From NCBI RefSeq assembly GCF_021018805.1, contig NC_086248.1, positions 95,627,239 through 95,691,238 on the forward strand: DNA of 64,000 nucleotides, written 5' to 3'. This document shows positions 9,425 to 20,345 of this stretch, piece after piece; the stretch's first letter is position 1; each line of letters begins with the position of its first letter. This stretch comes from Prinia subflava. Taxonomy: Eukaryota > Chordata > Aves > Passeriformes > Cisticolidae. A program made the translations under genes and the position numbers. The notes beneath the pieces were generated by a model. The model was not told where the DNA came from. It worked only from the letters and a program-made list of their open reading frames with translations, and did not search any database.

Positions 9425-10040
9425 TACAGTAGACGTGTTTATTTGTGCTCCCACCCTTCCCCATAAATCCCACCATCTATAATCATTATCTACATGGAAA
9501 CTTTTGCCCCCTGCAGCCCCCAGGATCCCGCCCCCCCCCGCTCAGCCCTAGTTAGCGGTGATGATTTTAAAAGCATGCGATGATCTAAGCCCTAATACTA
9601 ATATTATGCATCATTTGGACAGGATAACCATGCCACCTTGTCAAACGCCGCCTCTTTACACAAGCCATTTGCTGCATCGCAGAGTCATAAGGGCGGTGAT
9701 GGATGGGCCGGGCCCCCCCGGCCCCGGCGCGGGCAGGAATGCGGGCGGGCCGAGCCCCCGCGCCCGCGGCCGGCCCGCACCCCGCCGGCGACAATTTATG
9801 GTCTGTGTATATTTGCTGGCTCCAGATATCGGCAGCGTAATGGATGGCCATATTTTATGAATGCGAGGCTCGGATCTAGGGGCTCGGGAGTCCCTTCCAT
9901 GTATGGTGCACTCCTGTCTCGCCCGTAATCCGCCCGGCAGGCAATAAACCTCCCCGCTAAATGCGCCGGGAGATAACAGACAACTTTTATTGATTACAAG
10001 AAAATGCTCGAAACTAAATAAAGGGTTTTTATGAGGATCC
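9425..10040. promoter_or_regulatory. Candidate conserved regulatory cluster
   Basis: Alternating AT-rich and CpG-rich blocks carry many homeodomain/POU-like cores: ATAATCATTATC (9480-9491), a CTAATACTAATATTATGCATC stretch around 9592-9613, ATTTATGGTC (about 9793), CCATATTTTATG (about 9848) and TTTTATTG/GATTAC (about 9985-9997). A 40-bp G/C-only spacer at about 9705-9785 separates two halves. No coding signal is seen. It is the richest such cluster in the CpG domain; enhancer function is inferred. Confidence 0.4.
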
Positions 10041-11749
10041 CTGCGAAGACCCTTTCCCCCGCAACCATTAAGCGCAATATCGACCTTTTACTGTGTGTAA
10101 ACCGCGAACTTGTTTAGCCGTAAAGGCCGGAGCGGGCGGGAGGCAGATGAAAAGCGCGATGCTCGCCGAGAGGAGCGGGCTCGAAGATGCCGCCGGGCTG
10201 CCAGCCCGGAGGGTGCCCGCTGACCCTCCGGACTCCCCCTCGGTCCCTCTGTCTTCCCCTTGCTGAAGGAATCGGTGCGGGAACCGGTCGCAAACCTGAA
10301 ATCCGGGAGCGCTGGGGCGCAGCCCAGGAGATGCTGGGCTGGGAAAGAGCGAAAGACACCTCACAGCGGCGTTTGGAGCGGGACGCGAGAGAGTTATGGC
10401 CCGGGAGAATCCCGAGGCGGGGATGCGGGGGAGGCCACTCGTGTTTTAAAGTGGGTAATCGTGGAAGATGCTCCACCTTCCCCCTCTTCCCACAGGCCCG
10501 GGCGGGGGAGATGCGAGAAAAGAGGAGAATTTATGTATTTTATTGTATTTCGACCGTCTTCTTTATAGCCTCAGAGGTGTAAGGGGCGTTGAAGTCTCCG
10601 CCTGGAAGAGGGATGATATTAGGGCGGGGAGGGGGAGGTCCGGCAGCAGGCAGCCGGGCTCTGCCCAGGGACAAGGTAGAGACCTTCCCGTGGTGGCTTC
10701 GCTCTGCCCCGGGGCCTGCACCTCCTCTTCCCGCCCCGCCAAGGGCACGGACCGCTCCGGGGAAAACAGTTTAATTCTTCCATAAAACACTGCAGCAGCA
10801 CACGGGGCGGGGGAGTCTGCCAAAGGCATCACGAAAATAATAACCCGCCGTCCTGACTTTGAAACAGCAGTGATCGCCCATTTTTTTTTCTTTTTCTTTT
10901 TTTTTCTTTTCTTTTTTTTTTTTTTCTTTTTTCGTGGCGGCGCTCAGTCTTTTGAGCCCAAACCTCTAATAAATTGCTTAAAATGTCCCGTGGCTTCATT
11001 ACTGTTGGTATTTCTGTCCGTAGGCAGTCGGCTCGGAAGTCACAGAAGTTATTTTCTCCTGCAGCCTCATTGCCAGCCTTCAATAGCAAGAGGTAAACGG
11101 TGTTGAGGTTTTTTTCCCCTTGTTGTTGTGTTTGCCGCACTTGGAAAGGTAACTGTGAAATCACTCAGTGTCTGTGAGTTGTATCGCATTTCACTGGAAA
11201 GCCATAAACCTGTCTCATTCCCTGATGTTTCACGATTTACTTACGAGCATAAAGGAAATGCTTGAGCACTGTTCCCTCTGCAGTTTTCCTTCGTCGAGGG
11301 GAAGGCAAGGGATGATGCTAATATTGCCAGCTCATTTTGCAATTTATCCCGTCTGCCCAAACCAGGGGTGTGCACAAACCGAGGTGCCGCGGGGCTCAGT
11401 TTCTGAGACGCAGCCCGCAACCTCAGGGATCGCACTTGCCGGCCCCGCGAATTATTTAGCCCGCCCCTCATTGCTGATAAACGTCGGCTTTCGTCTTTCG
11501 TTTGCACAAACAAAGCGATCCAGAGCCGTCCGCAGACGATCAGAGTTCAGCAGAAATCCAGCGAGCAGGATGTCCCGGCTGCGATGTCGTGTGTCGCGAT
11601 TGTCACTCGCGTCACCCGGCAGCCCCTCTGCACTGTCCCTGCTCACCCCGAACAGGATTGTCCCCTCACCAGCGATCTGCACAGGAGCCCTTGCCTTCCC
11701 CGGCAAAACACACATATAATGTTATGCTGGCCCTTGTTTTTAATCAGCC
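10041..11749. other. Distal end of the CpG-rich domain
   Basis: CpG-rich non-coding sequence grades into ordinary intergenic sequence. CpGs remain frequent to about 11,610 and then become sparse. There is a polypyrimidine tract at 10880-10932 and AT-rich motif-bearing stretches at about 10970-11240. No exon or repeat is recognised. Confidence 0.6.
10880..10932. repeat. Polypyrimidine T/C tract
   Basis: A run of about 53 pyrimidines, mostly T with single C interruptions, forms a long homopyrimidine/homopurine duplex. Confidence 0.9.
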
Positions 11750-11769
11750 TTTTTTTTTTTTTTTTTTTT
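11750..11769. repeat. Poly(T) tract, 20 bases
   Basis: An uninterrupted run of 20 T marks roughly the point where CpG density falls to background. Confidence 0.95.
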
Positions 11770-14700
11770 GGATGCAACTTTATGAGGCGTATTTAGCCCA
11801 TTAGCAAAATTAGCTGGCAATAACCAAACCCTAACAGAAAAGACACGGGCATTAGTATCTGCAGAACTGGAAAACGTTTGGAAGGTTGTTATATACACCT
11901 CAAGCCATAAATTAATAGTCGGTTTATTCTTCAATCGGGAAAAAGTCATTCAGGTTTGTTCAGCACTGGTCTGTGGGAAAATAATTGCTTTGATTGAGCT
12001 CCCCCTAAAGACCCCCAGAACTTTTCTCTCCTCTGTCATGAGCAGTCTGCTCTTTCCTGTCTTCCGGACAGAGGGAAGAGTGGGACCTCTGGAGAAAAGC
12101 AGCTTTTCAGCATCTTGAATTTCACTTTGCATCTGTCTTCCTACATGCTGATTTAATTTTTCTTTGCATTCGGGACCTTTCTAAATCTGCCTAGAGAAAA
12201 CTGTGGAATAATGAGAGTTGTGTATCATCTTTTATCAGCTTTTTCTTCCTTGCTGGTGGCCAACATTGCAGCTCTGAAGGAAACAGACATTTGGAGGCGG
12301 GAGGCTGAGGAGTGGGAAAGCACAGCATGGAAAGAAATTCAAGTTGAGGAATGAGAGGAATGGATAAATGGCTCAGGGCTGATGACTTTTTCATTGCATA
12401 GATTTCCTACAGGAGCAGTGGTTACCGATCCTGGGTCCGCTTATTTATTTAGTGTGTTTCTGAAATGCCTGAGCTCCGAAGCCGGCCCGTGTCCCTGGAG
12501 CACTCCACATTTTCATGGATGAGCCCCAGGCCTGCCCCACAGCCTCATCATTAGAGAGGAGCTGTTCTCCAGCCCGTGCACCCTCTGGCAGCACTGCTGG
12601 GTCACCATGCACCATTTAGTGACTGCCAGGGTCTCCTGGCCAGCATCAGTCAAGGGGGACCCTAAAATAGCACCTTGCAAATTTGAGTGAGAAGAGGGAA
12701 AGGGAAAGGTCTGATTACCTTCAAGGCAAATGGCCCTTTGATATCAAATTCCCAACCTCACGGCAGCAGCAGGCTGCTCTCTGGGGTTCAGTGCATGGGC
12801 ATCCCAGCATAGTGGCTGTCCATCCTCATGAACAGTGGGTTCAGGAGCTGATGGGCTGCTGGAGCTTTGAGTGCTGTCTAGCTCTCCTTTGGTCAGTGCC
12901 CCTCCAAACAGAACCCTCACTGTCCCTCCTGGGCCAAATTTCAGGATGAGCCCTGCTCTTTTGAGTCCAGTACGGGTGGTGGTTGATAGCACAGTGTGGT
13001 TAAGTGGGAACTGACCCAGTACAACCTCACAAAGGTCCCATTGTTCAAACTGAGCACATCAAGAACTGTCCTAAGAAACACTGAGAACTCTTTCCTTCCC
13101 TTTGTAAAGGTTGAGGCAAACCTACTGTGGAGATCTGTGCTTTGTGTGGACCTCTGTCCCTGTGGTGAGACTCACCCAAGCCAGCAACCCAGGAGCAGGC
13201 AGTTATGAAAACCTATGTCAGATCTGTCCTGTGAAAGGCAGTCTTTAAAATCAGGGGCTTTCTGCTGGGGATGCCTCAATCCCAGGTCTAAGTTTCACTG
13301 ATCTGATGCATTATGAACAGGGTTTACTTAGGCTTAAATTTGTCTCCAGTTTTTTTGCCAGTTCTACCATCTCTATAACCACAAGGCAGCAAAAGAATCA
13401 GGGCAAAAAGAAAAAGAAAAAGGCTAGCACGAAGCCTGCTGGTAGAAAAAAACAGACTGAGTTTGCTTAATCAATTTTTGACCTTTCAAAAAGAAATTGT
13501 AACATGATAAAGTATTTTAAAGGCAGTTTACACAAAGCATAGCAGGTAAGATTCCTTGAATGACATTGTTTAAAAAGGATGGTGTGGAATAGTAATCAGA
13601 AAAATGAGTCAAATGAAAGCCCAGGCTGGTCCTTGTAGGAAAGAAATGCTAAGTGAGTATTTTTCATCTACAGTTGTCTCTTTAAAAGGCAGTTGACTAA
13701 AATATTCCTGAAATGTTCCTGTGTACCAATAATGGGCCCTGCACGCATTTTCTTGAGCAATTATTTAATCTGCTGTTGCACTGGAATGTTGAATTATTTT
13801 CAGCTTTGGCTTTTCTGAGCTCATCTCTAGTGCAGTGAAAGCTTTTTCCTTGGTACTAACTAGCTGTGAGCAAGAAGTGATTCAGAGGCATTTGGTCCAC
13901 AAAGTTACTGTCTTGGATTCAGCTAGGGTGGACTTAATGCCTTCGAGGGTGGATTGGAGACTGCCTCTGACAGAAGGCTGAACTGCTCCCCTCAAAACAG
14001 CCTTGCTAAAAGGCAGGAGGTGCCTTCTGCAAATGAGTATTTCTGGGAACAGTATCTTTTTCTTTCAGATTTGTTTTGTCCCTTGAAGAGTGAGATTGGT
14101 CTGAAATGCCTAAGAGAATATTGAAGAAGCTTCATCAGGGGCAATAACTCTATCCTTGTAATCCTCAATGAGACAGTGTTACCTGAGAGAGGTAGTGATG
14201 ATAAAGTGATAGATACTTTTTATTATGAACCTCATGATTGATATAATTTTCTCTTACTACCTGGGAATGATACATGAAAATGCATAGGCATCCCATGCTT
14301 GACTGAGGTAAAATGTTCTCATCCATGGCATCCATGGTTCTCATCCATGGAGTTCCTGAGACACAATTGCTCCTAACTGCCCTTTGCTGACTGACAGATT
14401 CAGTTTGTTCCTACTCAGGCATGTGAAACGAATCCAGCTTTCAGCTGCTGTGTTTGTTTTTTGTTTCCAGTGTGGATCCATTTGCTTGGCACCATTTTCT
14501 CAAAACGTTACTTTTGGATTGCCCTGTCAACATTGTGGTGTGAGAGCTGAGCTTGCTTTGCTCGTGGAGGTGCCTGACTGCAGGAGCACAGCACAGACCT
14601 GTGCAGCACATGGAGCACATTACTGTGAGAAGGCACCTGTTGAAACAGCAGACATCATGCCATTTTTTACATATGCACAGCAAAATAAAGTAAAGAGATG

Positions 14701-15048
14701 GGCTGTTTGAGATATTTCCAAAGCCAGAGGTTGTTGAAATATTGATGGAAGTACACACTCCTTCACTTCTATGCTTCTGAAATACAAAATATCCATTAAA
14801 AGTGACAGACTTGAAGCCAAGGCAAACAATTTCGTAAGCTAAACTTGAACACTTTTACTTGCAAGTACTGATCTTGTGATGACAGATTCATTTTTCCAGC
14901 TCTGGCAAATTTGTTCCTACTGTAGCCTTGCTGGAAATTACCCTGCAAGTGTTTATAATCCCGTCCTGCTGTGAAGGACTCCTTGTGGGATGCATAATTC
15001 AGAGGAAGGCAGGACCTGGTGGCTATGGGCAAGGTGGGTCTATGTCAG
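11770..15048. other. CpG-poor intergenic DNA
   Basis: This is AT-richer, CpG-depleted sequence. It contains the small duplicated block at 12463-12552 and a short imperfect tandem of a CATCCATGG motif at about 14320-14350. Open frames are short and unremarkable. No exon, RNA gene or clear transposon is seen. Confidence 0.6.
12463..12552 (+). repeat. Duplicated segment, detached 5' part
   Basis: Ninety bases match 8359-8448 without gaps at 73/90 by hand count. At least four of the differences are CpG in the left copy and TpG or CpA here. The match stops at the same point where the downstream copy at 22839 begins to match. Confidence 0.75.
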
Positions 15049-15225
15049 TATCATAAAATGATTTGGGTTGGAAGGGCCCTTAAAGAGAGAGGTTCCCTAG
15101 TTCCAACCTTCCTGCCATCAGCAGGGACACCTCCCACTAGACCAGGTGCCCAAAGCCTCATCAAACCTGGCCTTGAACACTTCTATAAGAAAGACATCCA
15201 CAGCTTCTCAACGAGTAGTTCTGGA
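15049..15225 (-). mobile_element. CR1 LINE 3' end, antisense
   Basis: The reverse complement of a CR1 3' tail is recognisable. It starts with a degraded ATCATA/AAATGATTTGGG terminal repeat, then TTGGAAGGGCCC, TTCCAACC, CCTGCCATCAGCAGGGACA, CCACTAGACCAGGT and CCTGGCCTTGAACACTTC. CR1 is the dominant avian non-LTR retrotransposon; copies are typically 5'-truncated and end in short tandem octamers. Only the non-coding 3' tail is present, so the copy is dead. Confidence 0.92.
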
Positions 15226-17511
15226 TTTCGCCTTCTGCACTGGAGAGCCCTGGCAGTCTTATATCATGCTACACATATAACTGTATTTTGACTCACTTTT
15301 AAACTAAAATAAAAATATCCAGACAGTGCTTTGCACAGCAGTTTAACAACTGTTAAATTTATAAATATACATCACATACTAAAATACTGTGTTGATATGA
15401 GCCATATAAACAGAAGAGAGCAGAAATGCAGAAGTCTTTTTAACCGATCTAATTTTGTGTCTAGACAAGCTTTACTCAGCACCAGAGTCTGCCCCAGCGC
15501 TGTTTTCTGCTACTTGAGGTAGGTACAGCACACTCCTGCTTCTCAACATTATTAATTTTCCTAGTGGGCTGATGCCTCTAAGAAAAATGGCAAAAACATT
15601 TCCAAGACTGCCACTGGAGTCACAGAATGTTTAGCCTGTGAATCCAGGGGTCGTTGGTACCAGCAAGAGGCTTGCAGTGCTTTTAGCATTCTTAATATTA
15701 TGGTTCTGATCCCAGCTGATGAGGGAAAGAAAGGAAAGAGAAAAAGGTCAGAGTAAAAGATAAGAAAGAGGTGGTGGAAAGGTATAGCATTTTCCCTTTT
15801 ATCTGCATTTTTCTGTGCAAAAAATGTAGGACTTCTGCCAAGGCATTTATTTATTCGTTGCTATGAAATCACTTTGTGTCCTAGTTTCAGCAATGTTAAT
15901 ATATTTTTCTTCAGTAAGTGACTATCTTTTATGACCAGTTTAGACTTATATGAGGGTGCAGGAACATGCCATAAAACTCTACACCATAAGCTGTGTACAG
16001 GACACATCAACTACTCTAAAGTGATTACATTAATGAGAGAGGAGCCAATCCTTACCACTCCATGTTATAGCAGATGAGCTCAGGGCTGCTGAGGAAGACA
16101 TTAAATCCTGTTTGTGTAGAAGGCAGAGAGACTCACCATGTGACTACTGTTTCAAGAAAATACGATGCAGATACAAACCTAGATCTAAGTATGGAAATTG
16201 GCCGGTGGGCCCCTCAGGCTTCCTGGCAACCCACATGCCATGGAGGACGAAGAAACAGCTGCTGCAGCCATCACTGGAAAAGATGACAGTGAAGGGAACT
16301 AAGCCTTGCAAAGGGGTCCAGGTTGCTGTGGAGGAGCCACGAGGCCTCAGGCTGGTGCTGTCATGGAGAGCTATGGCATCACCAAACGCGGCAGCAAGCC
16401 AAGCTCCGGATCCAGCACACACTGGAGCAGAGGAGAGGATAACTGGGGGCGGGAGGGTGTGCACAGTGTGTCCCAGAGGTGTGAATGCAGACATTCCCAC
16501 ACACAGACACACACCTGTGCCCTCCCCGTGCCTGCCATTCCGTGGTCAGCGTGTGAGACAGCTACAGTTATGTTCAGGCTGGTTGTGATAAACCTGTATT
16601 GATACAATAAATAAATGTGGCTGAGGTTTACAGTTCAAACAAGCTCTGAGGAGCCACCACAAATCAGCTTGTCACATTGCCACCAGCTTTACAATCAATC
16701 TCCCATAAAGGGCTTAGGCTCTGACTCCTTTCTCCAGTTTGCTTATTTATCTGAGAAAACTGGCTGCAAGCGAGTCACAAAAAGTTGACTGGACTCAGAC
16801 CTTTCTGTTTTTAAATGAGCAAAGCACTCTTGGAGTTTAGCAGTAGAGACCACTTGGAAAAAAAGAAGGATCAGGAGAAAAGCAAACAAAAGCCATCCAC
16901 CTCTGTGCTAATGTCTTGGGTCTGGCCCTGGCAGTCCGAAAGGCTTTTCAGAAAGTGCTGCTGAAGCGGGGAAGTTGTGGGCAGCTAGAGCTGGAGCAGT
17001 TGTGTCATATTATAACAAATGAAGCCTTGGTTTGTACCCTTTGAATGCTGTGCAGATAATCCCCATCACACAGTTAAAATCAACTTTTGGATTCCTTCAC
17101 TGTTACCTCCTTCCTGTGCTGCTTCAGCCCTGTGTCCTGCTTTCTGCTGAGGATATGGAGAAGAGCTTCACTTGCCTCTTTCAACAGGCTTGGCTCAGAA
17201 ATGAAGCCTCTATCCTGTCCAAAGCAGGTCCCTGTGGCTCTGGGAGGGTGCGAGATCAGGGCATGGCAATGGTGACCTCAACCTTCTGTCAGGGGTGGTG
17301 TGAGACAACATCCTGTCCTCTCATCCCGTGGGCAGAGAGAGCCTGGAGGGGCTGAGCTGGGACCTCTGCCTGGTCCTGCTGGCTGCCTTGGCTGGTTTGC
17401 CCTTCCCAAGGGTTTCCTTCCTCTGGCTTTGGATGGCCAAGAGAGTCCTGTGCCTTCAGTGGGACAACCAGGGATTGTCCCTTCAGTACCTCTGGCATTT
17501 TTGAGATTTCT
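15226..17511. other. CpG-poor intergenic DNA
   Basis: No coding exon, RNA gene or clear repeat is recognised. A purine-rich stretch lies at about 15720-15780. Open frames such as 16112-16588 (+) have no family resemblance. Confidence 0.55.
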
Positions 17512-17905
17512 GCCCTAAATGTCTTGGAGCAGGGACTCTCCTTTTGGGCATGGGGCCACCTTGCCCAGCTGAATGGGACCCCTGCTTTTGTGGTCAATGT
17601 GAACAAAACCACAGCACAAGGAGGGCTCAGAAATGGGGCACCCAACCAGAGCATCGTGCAGGAACAACACAGCCTCTCTTGCTTTTACCTTTTCTGCTGT
17701 TCTGAACCGGGCTAATGGTTTCCATGTTTTTTCCACAATGACTCCCAAATGTTTTTGCCTGACCAGCATGCTGAATGGCTGTTTCATTTAGCACATAATC
17801 ATTAGCTTCCCTCCTTGCTACCAGACACATTATTTTGCCTTTGCCTTCACTGAAAGGCATTTGCCATCTGCCAATTTGTTCATAATATCAGTTCTGTAAT
17901 ATTGC
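17512..17905 (-). mobile_element. Decayed CR1 LINE fragment, reverse-transcriptase region
   Basis: Translated on the minus strand, this shows landmarks of the C-terminal part of CR1-type LINE reverse transcriptase. Near 17880-17820 is QIGRWQMPF, followed by KGKIMCL, matching the family pattern WQM-F-x-KCKxMH. In another frame near 17755 is LGVIVEK, matching the family's DLGVIV. A degraded QLGKV segment follows. The frame switch between these motifs, plus stops, shows an old, non-functional fragment. It lacks the 3' tail, and its boundaries are approximate. Confidence 0.7.
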
Positions 17906-20288
17906 TTTTAATAATAACAATAATTGTCCACTCGGCTCCCTCCTGTTGCTTTTCATAAGATCTCACAGTGCTCAAAAACCCAAAGTGCTCTCAATCCTGT
18001 TACAAAACTCATTGTCACCAACTTTATCTCCAAGTGTTGCAGTCCAAGTTCACCTATCCAGTTTCAGGCTGTTTACCAGATGCCCCTGGCACTCTCTGTA
18101 TGAAACACTTCTATTCCAGATCACTGTCTTTGATTTTGTGGAGCAGTTTTCTACCTATCTAGTTCCAGTCTACTCCTATACTGTTAAAGGAACAGTAAGG
18201 AGCCTCCCACCTCAAATGTAACTCTTTTGTCCTGCACTTAGTCAGCTGTTCTGTGAGGCCAAAACCCCTGCTGCAACACACATCCCCGCGTATATGCCAA
18301 GGCACTGAATACCCCAATCACTTCTGTTTAGACTCATATTTACTACAAGTGTCTCAAAGGCAATCTAACCACATTGTAGCTTTCATGCTGACAAAGTCAG
18401 AAATGAGGGTGAATGGTACTGATGCTCCCTTTCCAATTTGGCTAAGATGGATTTCCACTCTTTCTTTCCCATGCAATAATGTCCCTTAAGATCTCAGCAA
18501 GCTCCACTGAGATGAGTTCTTAATGTTTTAGAAATTAAGCTCTCCTGTTGCTCATTAAATATTTTTTCACACCTTTCCTTCCCGGAATGCTGCCCTTTTC
18601 TTTTTTTTTAAGTAAAGATATTAAAGTAATTGCTCCCTAGGGATTTTTTGGTTGTCAGCTCTTTCACACTATTTTAGTCATTGCAGTTCTTATATTGCTT
18701 GCCTTAGCCCGGAGAGCCCAAATTAGGAGAGGTGTGTGCAGAACAAAGCAAAAAGTGAAGAGAATGAGAGAAGTGATACAAAGGGATTTTCCAGCTCTGT
18801 CAATAAAATTACCACAACAACAACTTCCTTCGACATGTTTGCTGCTAATGGACCTGCATACAGAACTACTTACAGCATAATACTTTCAGAGATGAGAGTT
18901 CCTTTTTCTGTTTGCAGGATATCTGTGCATGAGACCAAATGCCTGCGATTTTCTTACTTAGAAGCGATTCCTCAGCCAGCTGTGAGTCCACAGCTTGTGG
19001 GGCACAAACACAGGGCTCACTTGTCCCCCATGGTGGAGCTGCCATCCCCTCCCTTGCCATTCGTACCTCTGGGAAGGACTGAAGATCATCTGAGCCTGAC
19101 CAAAGCTACACTTCAGTGCTATAACTCTCAAGTAAAGAAATGAGAAAGGACTCAGAGAGAGACACACAATTCTGTGCACAGCCAAGGGGCCTTCAAATGG
19201 AACTAACAGGAACCAGGGTGAAGGCCAACAAAAGGGGAAGCCTTTCCAAGGGTTTAGTGAATGCTAGAAGATAACAAAACTCAAGGGGAAACAACAAATT
19301 TGTCACACAGGGACACCAAGGATGTGAACACATCAGGCATGGGAAGCCTTAGAAGTCATTAGAGGCAGGGCAGTGTGAAGGAGGGATTATTTAATAACTC
19401 ACCCTGCTTTTACACCCCCTTCCCTGGCAGTCTGCAGCTGTCCCTCTGGAAGACAAGACTCTGGGTCAGGGTTTTGGTTCTCTTAAGAAAGCTCTAAGAA
19501 AATTTTTGAATGTGAATGTTATGGGCAGAATGGTGCTTCAGCTGCTCATTCACAGGCATCCAAACAAAACCTGCCATTTTCCTTCCTGGTATTGTCAGCA
19601 AAGTGGTGCTTCCAAGAAGACTGGAATGGAGAAGAAGCCGTAGAAAGGAAATGTCAGAGCATAAGAACTTCACTAGGGCTGGTGATCATAAGACACTTTT
19701 CTAACTGTTTACCCAATGCTCACAGCTTAATTTCATTATTGCAGAAATAAAAAGAACAGATACTTCCCACAGGAACTGGAAAAGCCTCAGTTATTTGCCA
19801 GGTTATGAGCTCATTAAAACAGAAACCGCTTCACCCTCTCCATATGAAAATGAAAGTGCAGCAGCTTACTGTGATTATCAAGGAAAATAGGACCAGGGAA
19901 TTGTCCCAAGCTGAGGCAGCCTCATGCTGCTGGTCCTTTCATTTTCCTTTGGTTTTATTTTATCTTTTTACTGGCAGATACTCCTGGAGAGGCATTACAG
20001 CTGTAGATCAGTGATCTGTTGCTTGTTATTGCAGATGGTACTGAGGTGGAGATGAATGCCAGACACATTAGGCTTAACAGGATGGGTTTTTAGCAACTTG
20101 AACATGTTGATGAAAACAGGAAAGCTAATAAATCAGCCACAAAGCTCCAGACTGTAAAAGGCTGGTTTTTTTTTTTTTAATGTGTGGAGCTTCTGGGGCA
20201 CAAACAAATATTGTAGACACATTTTTGTTGTTTAAACCCACTCACATTTGCAATCTGTTTGGATATTTGACTGACTTTAAACACTTCT
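17906..20288. other. Intergenic DNA, nothing identified
   Basis: CpG-poor sequence with only short chance open frames. No repeat, exon or RNA gene is recognised. Confidence 0.5.
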
Positions 20289-20345
20289 TGGTGTAAATCC
20301 AGGCTAAGAATCAAAGCCAATGGAACAGATTAACCCAGGCTGATG
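20289..20345. repeat. Ancient palindromic MITE-like remnant
   Basis: The sequence begins TGGTGTAAATCCAGGCTAA and contains AAAGCCAATGGAACAGATTAA. It resembles an old interspersed, self-complementary repeat of amniote genomes with the core TGGTGTAA...CCATTGAAGTCAATGG...TTACACCA. The identification is from memory of that pattern; divergence is high. Confidence 0.4.
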
